Of a stretch of DNA of 64,000 nt, positions 8,710 through 18,264 are shown piece after piece. The stretch spans positions 82,819 to 146,818 of the forward strand of contig NZ_BILW01000017.1 in NCBI RefSeq assembly GCF_004000765.1, in the 5' to 3' direction. Every line of letters begins with the position of its first letter. Within the stretch, counting starts at the first letter, position 1. Below the pieces are notes generated by a model. That model was not told the DNA's origin. It made no database searches and was given only the letters and a program-made list of their open reading frames with translations. A program made the position numbers and the translations under genes. This DNA comes from Paenibacillus chondroitinus NBRC 15376. GTDB taxonomy: Bacteria > Bacillota > Bacilli > Paenibacillales > NBRC-103111.

Positions 8710-11700
8710 GTGAAGATCGGAAGAAATAAACCGTGTTCCTGTGGTAGTGGTAAGAAGTATAAAAAATGTTGTTTAGGAATAAATGAAACTAATATTGGAA
8801 AAACAAGCTTCAGTTCTTCTAATTATGGGGACAATTTTCCTTTCTTAGAAATGAAAATCAAAGCATTAAAGTCTATTTTTGAAAGGTATTCTTTCGAGGA
8901 TTTAGTAAAAGCAGTTTTTTGTATAAATATAAATCTTAATAATCGTTCAGCCATTGAGAATGCATTAGCACTTAATGGATGCTTAATACAACATGATAAA
9001 TTCGGGGATAAAAGCATAGATAATTATGCGGATTTTACCAATTTTTTTAATGAAGTTTCAAAAGTTCTTACTGTTAGTAGCTACGATGATTACACTATTG
9101 AAGATTTCGGAGAAGTGAAGTTTTACTGGAATAATAGAGCTTATAGTGTCATTCTAGGAACAGGACATGAACAAGTTTTTGGGGCTATTCAATTTTTGCC
9201 TAAATTGGCGAAGATTCTGAAAAAAGAGGATATGTTAAAAGAAGTGTTAGAGTATTCATCAAATATGATTGAATATTTTAAAAGCAATAACGTTTCCAAT
9301 AATCAAGTAGAAGTAAAATATTTATTACCATCTGAGAATTTGTTCCAATCTGTGCAAGATTATTTTGAGTTGAATTTGCATAATACAGTAAGCGATTTGG
9401 CTAGCTTCTTTACGAAGGAAACATCATTAATAGAAAAAAAGCACTTTGTAATTAAGTTAGAAAGTTTATATCCTCTCTTTAATACATCCATAATAGTTGA
9501 TTTTTATAGTATTTTACTTAAACAAGCAACACAATCCCAAATTATCGATCATATTAATCTTACAATTTTATATAATATTGAGGAAATTTGTAGACTACAA
9601 GATAAAGAGCATCCACAAATACTTTTCCCTATTTCTACTACTAAAAATGGGAAATTCACATCGAAAAAGCCGTATGTGTTTGTAGCATTAGCAAAAAAAA
9701 TAGCCATTCTTGCTATAAATTCAGATCAATTTGAAACACAAGAGTTAGATAATGAATTAAACAGGATTTATGACTTACATCAACAAGATAAACTGAATTT
9801 TGTTGAAGTGGTCAAAGAAAAAAGTAGTGATGGTTATAGAGGAATAACCATTTCAAAAGATACCAAGCTCTCAGTAATATTATTTAATAGTTTTACTGAT
9901 GTTACGGGATATTGCTTTCAGTTTAGTGAGAGAAACCAAAAATATTTTACATGTTCAGCAATTGATATGATGTATATGATTGGCTTTATGGAAGGTATTG
10001 ATGAGTTAGGACTTTACTTAACTCAGGATAGAGAACAAGAATATGAACAGTTCTTTGGGTTTGGAGGAGAAGCCACACATTTTATATCGTGGAAGCAGAT
10101 GAATCACATGTTTTCTAAAGGTGCTATCTCTTATGGAATGATTAGCATAATGCCAGGTACAGCAGATGAATACGTATGGGATCACTTTAGAACTAATTTA
10201 GGCAATTATCCGTGGGGAATGAATGACTTTATGTTCTGCAATCCTTTTGTTTGGAAAATTAAACGGCTTGAAGAGGGTTATTACGAATATGTAAATAAAC
10301 TCTCCAAAGGTTTTGGAGGCTTCGGAAAGAAATTTATTAATGGTTGCTTCATTTTTTTTACCCATAATGTAGAATTTTTAAAGGGACAAGATTTTTCTAA
10401 TAAACAAATTGATTTAATAAATTTAATTGATGATTTAAATCTTAGAAAAATCAAAAGATATTCCGAGTGGTTCCAAGAAAATGCTTTTTTTAATAATCGT
10501 TTTCTTCAGTTAATGGACATGCCAATTTCGTATGCCAAGAGAGTGGATTATACTGGTTTTACAAACGACATTGAGCGACTTTATGTTTATAGTGATTTAT
10601 ATTTTACCGAGAAAGAAATAATTATCAGGTATTCGGTTAACGCAGATAAATTATATCAAGATATTGAAGCGTCACAGAATAGGAGTGTTGAAACAATATA
10701 CTTCTTAGAGCTACTCCGACCATTAGAATTCTATATACCAAAAGAATATACGATGTTAAAAAAACAATTAGAAAATGATATGGATTTGCCTAAAGAAGTT
10801 GGAGTAGTATCTGTTGAATTAGATTACTATTGGTCGGATAAAAGTATTGGGTTTAATGTACCTGATAAGGCTTTTCAAGATGCAAGAAAAATTATTGCAG
10901 AAATTTGCCTATTAAAAGGTATTAATCAAGGTATGTATGAGGGAAAAGAGGCAACTAAAATTATTCGAACAATGCAGGCTGAATTGATTAGTTTTTTAGA
11001 AGAAAGGGTACAGGTATTTGAGAATAATGATTTACATCAAAAACTATTAAACCTATATGCAGATAGTATCCATAATATAAATATTCATAAGAAACGATAT
11101 GGTAGCTTTCAAGATGTCGAAAAAGAAGTACGGGAAGAAGTTCGAGAAAAAATTATTAAAATGCGTGAAGAGGAGAGACACCATTTACGAGTTATTCAAT
11201 ATCTACTAGAAACAAATTTGAGCATCCTTAGGGACGTTAATATTCCGGTAAACCATTGTAGTAGTTCAGATATTGATTTTTTACTCGCCTTTTCTAATTG
11301 GTTAGTAGTATTACAGGACAATGCTGATATTTGTTATAACAGTGCAAGAAGTCACAAGATTGAAGTGGACTCTGAATACCTAGTGAATATACTTGAGGTT
11401 GAATCAATCTCTGAGTTTGAAAGAGTAGTAGGCAAAAGAATATACGAAAATAGTGATTATAGTATCAGAGGAGACGAAGAGGATACAGCTTTTTTAAATC
11501 AAGTAATGGATAATTTTAAAGTGGATACTAATATTGACTTTAAGAATCTTATGTCTCTTATTGAATATTTACAGTTGACCTTCATGGAAAATGCGTTTGG
11601 TGAATGTTTACCGAATGTATTTGTTCTAAATATTACTGATCTTATTAATGGGTTTATGGAAGTTATAGAAGGGGCAATAAGTGAAAATGAAATATTAGAA

Positions 11701-12450
11701 ATATTAAAGTTTTTAACTTCGGAGGGTGTTACCTTTAAATTATGGAGAGGAAAGATACAGAGCTTTTTGCCAATTAATGAAAGAGTGAACCGTGACAATC
11801 GGTTTGACGTAAAACCTTTAGTTAAAAGAAATGAGCAGATTATATTCTCACCAGTAGTCATGAAGGAGCTTCATAATAAATGGAGGAATGGTCTCGCAGA
11901 CTTCTATCCACCATACGAAATAGGCTTGGAAAATACCGTGAAAATATTAGGGCAATGGAAGAAACGTTATGAAGATTTAATGGTGAAAGATATTGCTAAG
12001 ATTTTCAAAGAAAATGGTTTCTCTCATATATGGCCTGATGCTAAATTGCATTCTCTAGACAAGTCTGGTAATCATCCTAAGGAATTAGGGGACTATGATG
12101 TTTTGGCTGTTAATGAGGAAAAAAGGGAAGTATGGTTAATTGAGAGTAAAGTTCTGAGTAAAGTGGGGTCTTTTTACGAAGGACACATGCAGCAATATAA
12201 CTTCTTTTTGAATCACAAATACGATGAGAAGTTTCAAAAAAGAATTGAATACATGAATAATCACTATAGAGATTTTTTAACTTCTCAGAATATAATGAGT
12301 AAATATGATTATGAGATTGTACCTTATATGGTAACGAATAAGATATTTACATCAAGATATAAAGATATTGAATATCCGATCGTAAGTATATATGAATTTA
12401 AAGAATTGTTTAAAAGTATGAATAGCAAGTTCAAGTTATTAGAAGACTGA
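8710..12450 (+). CDS. Giant SEC-C zinc-motif protein with PD-(D/E)XK-like C-terminus
   Basis: The product (1246 aa) begins with a SEC-C metal-binding motif (GRNKPCSCGSGKKYKKCC: C-x-C-x8-CC). A GTG start at 8710 is preferred over ATG 8695 because GGAGAG lies seven bases before it and SEC-C proteins typically start M-K-I-G-R-N. The centre is long, mostly helical-looking and unrecognised. Near residues 1125-1145, GDYDVLAVNEEKREVWLIES followed by K reads as a D-x(n)-E-x-K nuclease signature, with a conserved-looking Gln in the following HMQQYNFF. This combination suggests a nucleic-acid-cleaving effector, consistent with the restriction genes that follow. AT-rich codon use differs from the flanking housekeeping genes and suggests transfer. 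The function is inferred. Confidence 0.72.
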   Translation: MKIGRNKPCSCGSGKKYKKCCLGINETNIGKTSFSSSNYGDNFPFLEMKIKALKSIFERYSFEDLVKAVFCININLNNRSAIENALALNGCLIQHDKFGDKSIDNYADFTNFFNEVSKVLTVSSYDDYTIEDFGEVKFYWNNRAYSVILGTGHEQVFGAIQFLPKLAKILKKEDMLKEVLEYSSNMIEYFKSNNVSNNQVEVKYLLPSENLFQSVQDYFELNLHNTVSDLASFFTKETSLIEKKHFVIKLESLYPLFNTSIIVDFYSILLKQATQSQIIDHINLTILYNIEEICRLQDKEHPQILFPISTTKNGKFTSKKPYVFVALAKKIAILAINSDQFETQELDNELNRIYDLHQQDKLNFVEVVKEKSSDGYRGITISKDTKLSVILFNSFTDVTGYCFQFSERNQKYFTCSAIDMMYMIGFMEGIDELGLYLTQDREQEYEQFFGFGGEATHFISWKQMNHMFSKGAISYGMISIMPGTADEYVWDHFRTNLGNYPWGMNDFMFCNPFVWKIKRLEEGYYEYVNKLSKGFGGFGKKFINGCFIFFTHNVEFLKGQDFSNKQIDLINLIDDLNLRKIKRYSEWFQENAFFNNRFLQLMDMPISYAKRVDYTGFTNDIERLYVYSDLYFTEKEIIIRYSVNADKLYQDIEASQNRSVETIYFLELLRPLEFYIPKEYTMLKKQLENDMDLPKEVGVVSVELDYYWSDKSIGFNVPDKAFQDARKIIAEICLLKGINQGMYEGKEATKIIRTMQAELISFLEERVQVFENNDLHQKLLNLYADSIHNINIHKKRYGSFQDVEKEVREEVREKIIKMREEERHHLRVIQYLLETNLSILRDVNIPVNHCSSSDIDFLLAFSNWLVVLQDNADICYNSARSHKIEVDSEYLVNILEVESISEFERVVGKRIYENSDYSIRGDEEDTAFLNQVMDNFKVDTNIDFKNLMSLIEYLQLTFMENAFGECLPNVFVLNITDLINGFMEVIEGAISENEILEILKFLTSEGVTFKLWRGKIQSFLPINERVNRDNRFDVKPLVKRNEQIIFSPVVMKELHNKWRNGLADFYPPYEIGLENTVKILGQWKKRYEDLMVKDIAKIFKENGFSHIWPDAKLHSLDKSGNHPKELGDYDVLAVNEEKREVWLIESKVLSKVGSFYEGHMQQYNFFLNHKYDEKFQKRIEYMNNHYRDFLTSQNIMSKYDYEIVPYMVTNKIFTSRYKDIEYPIVSIYEFKELFKSMNSKFKLLED

Positions 12451-12660
12451 AATCATAAGGGTTTATGGGGACAAATTGGGTGCGAAATTCAGCATAAAGC
12501 TTCACATCGCTGCCGCGGGAGCCTAAAGTCCATTTCAAAGAATGCAGTAACAGAAAGGTATTGCTGGTTTTAACATGAAGCACCATAGCAGGGTATAATC
12601 CCCATACAATGCATGTGGAGTTGGTTGTTTTGCTAGAAATTAAATAAAATATTTCATTCA
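12451..12660. other. Intergenic spacer, nothing recognised
   Basis: The stretch is less AT-rich than the gene before it and carries open frames on the minus strand, but I see no start with an RBS and no known family. It may be debris from an insertion. Confidence 0.4.
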
Positions 12661-12696
12661 AAAAACAAGTGCAACCAAAAGTGCACTTGTTTTTTG
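12661..12696 (+). terminator. Rho-independent terminator
   Basis: CAAGTGCA pairs with TGCACTTG, flanked by A and T runs that extend the stem. It is suitable for termination in both directions. Confidence 0.85.
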
Positions 12697-12779
12697 CTTC
12701 CCACTATATTACAAATTCCTATCAAATAAAACAGAAGTCATGATACAATTTACCTATATTAATTTAAGGGGAGACTCCA

Positions 12780-13130
12780 TCGGTTATTTCAATTGTTTGT
12801 TTTAGTCTAAGAGCTGATTTAAAAGTCAAAGTATCTACTGAGGTTATTTATTCTAAATACTTAGTCAGTACAATTGAAAAATACAATGACCTTGTCATTT
12901 CTAGTGAATTATATCAATCATTTCAGAAGGCTACGTTACAAGATAATAAGGCTTAAAAAGAGCATGTTCAAGCAATTCGTAATGAATTAGCAGACAAGTC
13001 CAACAAGGTAGCAAATAAAGAGTGCCCTAAATGTGGTGGAAATTTAGTTGATCGAGTTGGAATTATCCCTAGTGTAGATTTATCCATAAAAGCATATAGC
13101 AACGATTTAAGATATTTAGAGAAAAGGTGA
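12780..13130 (+). pseudogene. Broken NERD-type / zinc-ribbon protein gene
   Basis: One frame reads SVISIVCFSLRADLKVKVST and then STIEKYNDLVISSELYQSF, resembling the C-terminal part of NERD-domain proteins. It continues through an in-frame TAA at 12954-12956 to NKECPKCGGNLVDRVG, the first half of a topoisomerase-type zinc ribbon, and stops at 13128-13130. The N-terminal nuclease core and the second Cys pair are missing and there is no start codon. The final bases supply the RBS of the McrB-like gene. NERD proteins are DNA-processing nucleases often found among restriction genes. Confidence 0.65.
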
Positions 13131-13138
13131 CTCGTGCG

Positions 13139-15886
13139 ATGCTCCCGACCGGACTTAGTAATATCTTCACCAACAAACAAAAATCCTACAAAATGGTGCT
13201 AATCATAGCACTATTAACCGAAATACAAGCCTCAGGTAAAAGAGAGGCAGCCTTATCACAGATAAAACAACGATTCCTCTCACTCCTACAGGAGAGAGAG
13301 TCAAACTGCCTTCCAGTCGATCAACCACCAGAAAAAGCCGGAACAAGCTGGAATAGCATGACCGTTACTAACGTACAGTCCGTCATCTCAACCCCGATCG
13401 CAGCACTTTCCTCCATTTTGGAGCAAACGAGCGATTCCATAGGTTTTAAGAAAGAGCTATACGAGTCGTGGTCTGACGATGTACTAAGTGAACTTTATCA
13501 ATATGCTCAAACTGAGCTGGAGAACTATTACAATCAGAAGAACCAGAGCACTTTATCATTAAAAGAAGCACTATCCGACATTTTATCCACCTACCTAGTC
13601 GCGAAAAGGGAAACCTTTGCCGCACATAGATTAGGTAATTTAGTGCGTCAACTAATCCCGACTGAACTCAGGAAACTCCCGTTTATGCACCCTGATCTGA
13701 AAATCCAAGGATCAGTCGGCCAAGGTAACTGGGCAACGATTCCGTGGATCGCCATCATGGATAAGCGAATCACTGAGACAACACGTCAGGGTGAGTATCT
13801 GGTCTATCTTTTCGCGGAAGATATGAAATCTGTGTACCTCACGTTCATGCAAGGAGTCACAATTCCTGTCGAAACAAAAGGGAAACAAGCAGCTTACCAA
13901 TACTTTAAACAAAAAGTCCAAGAAATCCGTGATCTACTCCCACTCGAGGGAATGGCGAAGGATGATGCTATTTACTTAACGTCTGGTGGTCTAGGCCAGG
14001 ATTATCAAGTATCTACCATCGCGTATTATCGATATGATATAGATCATTTGCCGGAGGATGAGCAGCTAATCTCTGATCTTAATAATGCTGTTACCAACTA
14101 TAATGAGTATGTAAATAAGAGCATCAACTCCAATGAGGAAGCAGAACGACTAGTAAGCTTCAACTACACGATAAGCCATCTTTACGCCGGACAAGGTATC
14201 ATCCATTACTTATATCATCACGGACCAGAAGCGGTCACATTAGATGAACTAATCTCAAACCAAGGCTCAATCCTTCTCTCTGGAGATGATGTAAAACATC
14301 CAAAAGAGCGAATTCGCCATTTAGGACGAGCCCTACAGGACTTAGGTTTACTAAATATAAATGAGAATAACTTTTCATTAACTGAGCTTGGAAAAGAATA
14401 TGCCGACCATTTTAACGATAATAAATGGGAACTTAGTGATCCACAAGTTAAGCTAATCCGAGATCAGTTAAATCGCGCTAAAAACCAAACGCCACTTGTA
14501 AGAAGCATCAATAAGGCTATAGAGATCTGTCAACAACTAGGCAGTTTCACATTAGATCAATTCGTGCCAATCTTCATTGATGCTCTTGGTATGCAAGAAA
14601 CTTGGGGTGAGGTTACCCAGAAGCAACGCTCTATTTTCATGCTCAACTGGTTAGAGATCCTAAAATTCATTTCAAAATCAGGTCAGCAGTACACGTACAC
14701 CGAGTGGGAGGAGAGACCTCTTGTGGATTTATTAACCGTAAGTGAGCGAGTAGCCACGATCAAAAATTTCATAGCAAGCAAAGGGTTCATGTACCCGGTC
14801 CATTGGATCGAGAACTTTTTCCTATCCCTAAAAGCAAAGCCTTTCGTAATACTGGCGGGGGTATCTGGCACGGGGAAAACGAAGTTAGTCAAGCTGTTCG
14901 CTGAGGCAGTAGGAGCGACGGCGAGTAATGGCCAATTCACTTTGATCCCCGTTAGACCGGATTGGAGTGACCCTTCGGATCTTTTGGGATATAAAGATTT
15001 GTCTGGTGTTTTTCGCCCAGGTAAGTTAACGGAAGTATTGGTTGAGGCCTCGAAGCCAGCCAATCAGGATAAGCCTTATTTTATATGCTTGGATGAAATG
15101 AACTTGGCTAGGGTTGAGCACTATTTCAGCGATTTGTTGAGTGTGCTTGAAACGCAAGAATGGCATAACCAACGGATTGTGACAACGTCGCTCATACATA
15201 GAGACTCCTTACAGAATGAGTCAGATAAGCAACTGTACGGCAACCTCTATTTGCCAGACAATGTGTACATCATCGGAACGGTAAATATGGATGAGACGAC
15301 GCATCCTTTTAGCAAAAAAGTATTGGACCGCGCCAACACCATCGAGTTCAATTATATCGAGCTTGGTCAATATCCATCTGTGGAGGAAGCAAGTAATACC
15401 GAGGTGGCTACTGTTCCTCCTAATTCAGTCCTGCGAAGCGAGTATTTGCAGCTTATTGATGTGTATCGTGACTATAAGCTACTGACGGAAGAGATAACGG
15501 AGTTGTTGGTGAAAATAAATAGTATTTTGGAGCAGATTCACTCCCATGTTGGATTTAGAATTAGGGATGCTGTGTGCTTCTATATGATCTATAATGAACG
15601 GTATGCGTTGCTTAGCAAAGAAGCGGCTTTTGATATGCAGTTGTTACAGAAGATTTTGCCCCGTATTCAAGGGAGTAACTTGTCGGTGAAAAAAGCATTA
15701 CTTCAACTCATGCAGGTTGCACAGGATCGTAGTTTGCCCCTAGCGGAGTATATGGAGGATGCCTCCAAACTGTATCTTTCATATGAAACGTTGGCAGCAT
15801 CTAAATACCCACAAAGTGCAAGGAAAATCGCCTTCATGCTACGGAGGTTAGAAGAAGATGGCTTCACTTCATACTGGCTCTCCTAA
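13139..15886 (+). CDS. McrB-like AAA+ NTPase (type IV restriction motor)
   Basis: The product (915 aa) has an N-terminal MrcB/DUF3578-like specificity domain (around residue 191, GSVGQGNWATIPWIAIMDKR) and a C-terminal McrB-family AAA+ motor: Walker A GVSGTGKT near 573, Walker B ICLDEMNLAR near 648, and the family hallmark GTVNMDE followed by LDRAN near 713. McrB-type proteins hydrolyse GTP, recognise modified DNA through variable N-terminal domains and drive an McrC nuclease. ATG 13139 is chosen over GTG 13127 because AAAGGTGA lies eight bases upstream. It overlaps the McrC-like gene by 29 bases. The modification recognised cannot be predicted. Confidence 0.88.
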   Translation: MLPTGLSNIFTNKQKSYKMVLIIALLTEIQASGKREAALSQIKQRFLSLLQERESNCLPVDQPPEKAGTSWNSMTVTNVQSVISTPIAALSSILEQTSDSIGFKKELYESWSDDVLSELYQYAQTELENYYNQKNQSTLSLKEALSDILSTYLVAKRETFAAHRLGNLVRQLIPTELRKLPFMHPDLKIQGSVGQGNWATIPWIAIMDKRITETTRQGEYLVYLFAEDMKSVYLTFMQGVTIPVETKGKQAAYQYFKQKVQEIRDLLPLEGMAKDDAIYLTSGGLGQDYQVSTIAYYRYDIDHLPEDEQLISDLNNAVTNYNEYVNKSINSNEEAERLVSFNYTISHLYAGQGIIHYLYHHGPEAVTLDELISNQGSILLSGDDVKHPKERIRHLGRALQDLGLLNINENNFSLTELGKEYADHFNDNKWELSDPQVKLIRDQLNRAKNQTPLVRSINKAIEICQQLGSFTLDQFVPIFIDALGMQETWGEVTQKQRSIFMLNWLEILKFISKSGQQYTYTEWEERPLVDLLTVSERVATIKNFIASKGFMYPVHWIENFFLSLKAKPFVILAGVSGTGKTKLVKLFAEAVGATASNGQFTLIPVRPDWSDPSDLLGYKDLSGVFRPGKLTEVLVEASKPANQDKPYFICLDEMNLARVEHYFSDLLSVLETQEWHNQRIVTTSLIHRDSLQNESDKQLYGNLYLPDNVYIIGTVNMDETTHPFSKKVLDRANTIEFNYIELGQYPSVEEASNTEVATVPPNSVLRSEYLQLIDVYRDYKLLTEEITELLVKINSILEQIHSHVGFRIRDAVCFYMIYNERYALLSKEAAFDMQLLQKILPRIQGSNLSVKKALLQLMQVAQDRSLPLAEYMEDASKLYLSYETLAASKYPQSARKIAFMLRRLEEDGFTSYWLS

Positions 15887-18263
15887 TCAAAGCAGAGAAT
15901 TGCTGCGGATCGAGACGAATTTGTTTAATCTCTATATTCAGGGCAAACCTTTTCATCCAACTGTGGAGACTTTGAACCTTCATCGAGATGAGAATGAGGC
16001 TTGGGTGGATGCGCATTTTCATGCTGCTACGCTGAAAGAAGTGCTTTCAATTGAGTCGATCTCACTATTTTCACATGAAAATGGGGATCTAAGAAATTGG
16101 AATTCAGGTGACGCATGTGCACCGACTTTTTACGAAACTCAAGCTTACGAGCTGGTAATCGAAAAGAAGGCAGATATCTCCCTAACCTTTTATCATGACA
16201 ACATGAATGTGAGACAGGCTGTTAAGCCACTGGGGAAGATGATTTTGTCAGGGATTCTTAATTTTCAAAATGAGGTAGGTCACTCGGAGCTTGAGCTTCG
16301 GTTGAATGGGGAGGCCGTTTTCCGTCTTCAGTTGGAGATCTTCCCCGCAAAAATTGATTATAAAAATGACTACCAAATGATTCTTAATGACGTTAATGAA
16401 CAGATATATAATTTATCTTTTGACTTTCTACGCAAAACTTATAACATGACCGGGTTGAAAGAGACGAATCATCAGAGTTTAACAGAGTACTTTACAATTC
16501 TTCAGCATATTTTTACGCTGCTTGTTCAGGCTGTTGAGCGAATTAAGCTATCACCTCATTCCAAGCTTCAGAGAGAGAACCGACTTGTCGACGCTGCACG
16601 TGTAAAAAGAGCCGGAAAAGAAAACATCGCGTTTCTAGGCAAGCGACCACATCTTATGGCGAAGGATTCGGCGAATGGGGTTATTGAGGTGGGAGGCCAG
16701 TGGTTCACACCAACGCATTTGTTGGAGAGTAGGCGCCATGTTGATTATGATACGGCTGAGAATCGTTTTGTAAAATGGGTCCTTGCTCGTGTTAACCAGA
16801 AGCTGAAGGATATCAAAATCCGTCTAACAGAGAAAGGACGTACCAAAGACCCAGAGCTTATGAATAAGCTCAATCGGATGCAAAGCCAAGTACAGAGGTC
16901 GTTGCAGCATGATTTTTTACAAGTTGGTGAGATGCGGCAGTTTTCGATTTCGTTGGTTTTACAAATGGCATCGGGTTACCGAGAGGTGTATCGATATTAT
17001 TTAATGCTGTTAAAAGGTTTATCGATCCAGAATGATCTATTTCGTCTATCAATGAAAGATTTGGCCCAACTCTATGAGTATTGGTGTTTCTTGAAGATTC
17101 ATCATCTTTTAAGTAAAAAGTATGAGCTACTCAAGCAGGATATCATCCGTATCAACCGGAGTGGTCTGTTCGTAACCTTGGACAAGTCGCAGCAGGCGAA
17201 AATGGTGTATAAAAACCCGGTGAATGGGGAGATTTTCACACTGTTTTATAATGCGCTGCCGAAGGGCGATCGGAGCCAGACACTGGCGCAGCGGCCGGAT
17301 AATGTCCTGACTTTAAAGAAGAACGATGCCGCGGCTGAGTATAAGTATATTTTTGATGCGAAATATCGGATTAATCCGGCCTACGAGGGGACGCCATATT
17401 TTCAGAAGTATCAGATGCCAGGCCCGGAAGAAGATGATATTAACACGATGCATCGCTATCGGGATGCTATTGTGTATTCAGAGGGACAGGGCAAAGAGTA
17501 CGAGCGGAGCATGTTTGGAGCTTATGTGCTATTTCCCTATCATGATGAGAATCGTTTCGAGCAGCATAAGTTTTATAAAAGTGTGGAGCTCATTAATATT
17601 GGAGCTTTTCCGTTTTTGCCAAATTCGACTAGCTTGATGGAGAAGTTTTTGGACGAGATCATTATGGATAGCCCGGAGAAGGCTTACGAACGGACAACGC
17701 GTCCGCGGGGGACGAAGGAGTACTACGGGAACAAGTTGTCTGGGAAAAATGTGCTGGTTGGTGCCTTAAGTAAACAGTCTCAGTTGGACGCTGCTTTGGA
17801 GCATGGTTTTTACCATACACCACTTCGTAATATAACCGATCATAAGGTGCTGACGAGATTGGAATTCGTTGCTTTATATCAGTCGATCCGTTTGTTTGGT
17901 GCGGAGGAAGCCGGGATTTCTTGGTATGGAAGAGTGAGAGATTGGAAGGTTGTTCCACGATCTGCGATAACAGAGATTCCTTCTAGCAGGGGAGCAACGG
18001 ATGAGCTTTATGTTAAGTTTGAAGTAGAAGAATGGGTGAGAAAGAAGAAGGCGATTATTCCCGCGGGGCATGGAATTTATCGGATTTTGTATACGACGGA
18101 TTATATGCTTAGTAGGGCTAATGAGGTTTCGGAGTTGCGTTTGGAAACGGAAGAAGAATTGAGCGAGTGGAGAGAGAAGCGGCGTTCAGGGAAGGTTCGC
18201 GTTACGCTGGATCGGGAGCATTTGGATTTGGGGAGTGCGGTTTTGGGGATTGGGCTGGAGTAA
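15858..18263 (+). CDS. McrC-like DUF2357 nuclease subunit
   Basis: The 801 aa protein has the DUF2357 N-terminal region typical of McrC partners and a PD-(D/E)XK nuclease core around residue 496 (AEYKYIFDAKYRIN, D-x-K), followed by a family-conserved stretch with MHRYRDAIVY. In McrBC systems this subunit cleaves DNA when stimulated by the McrB motor. The start lies inside the McrB-like gene with a GGAGG RBS. The long C-terminal extension after the nuclease (residues about 590-801) is not recognised and may position DNA or contact the third gene's product. Confidence 0.86.
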   Translation: MASLHTGSPNQSRELLRIETNLFNLYIQGKPFHPTVETLNLHRDENEAWVDAHFHAATLKEVLSIESISLFSHENGDLRNWNSGDACAPTFYETQAYELVIEKKADISLTFYHDNMNVRQAVKPLGKMILSGILNFQNEVGHSELELRLNGEAVFRLQLEIFPAKIDYKNDYQMILNDVNEQIYNLSFDFLRKTYNMTGLKETNHQSLTEYFTILQHIFTLLVQAVERIKLSPHSKLQRENRLVDAARVKRAGKENIAFLGKRPHLMAKDSANGVIEVGGQWFTPTHLLESRRHVDYDTAENRFVKWVLARVNQKLKDIKIRLTEKGRTKDPELMNKLNRMQSQVQRSLQHDFLQVGEMRQFSISLVLQMASGYREVYRYYLMLLKGLSIQNDLFRLSMKDLAQLYEYWCFLKIHHLLSKKYELLKQDIIRINRSGLFVTLDKSQQAKMVYKNPVNGEIFTLFYNALPKGDRSQTLAQRPDNVLTLKKNDAAAEYKYIFDAKYRINPAYEGTPYFQKYQMPGPEEDDINTMHRYRDAIVYSEGQGKEYERSMFGAYVLFPYHDENRFEQHKFYKSVELINIGAFPFLPNSTSLMEKFLDEIIMDSPEKAYERTTRPRGTKEYYGNKLSGKNVLVGALSKQSQLDAALEHGFYHTPLRNITDHKVLTRLEFVALYQSIRLFGAEEAGISWYGRVRDWKVVPRSAITEIPSSRGATDELYVKFEVEEWVRKKKAIIPAGHGIYRILYTTDYMLSRANEVSELRLETEEELSEWREKRRSGKVRVTLDREHLDLGSAVLGIGLE

Positions 18264-18264
18264 G

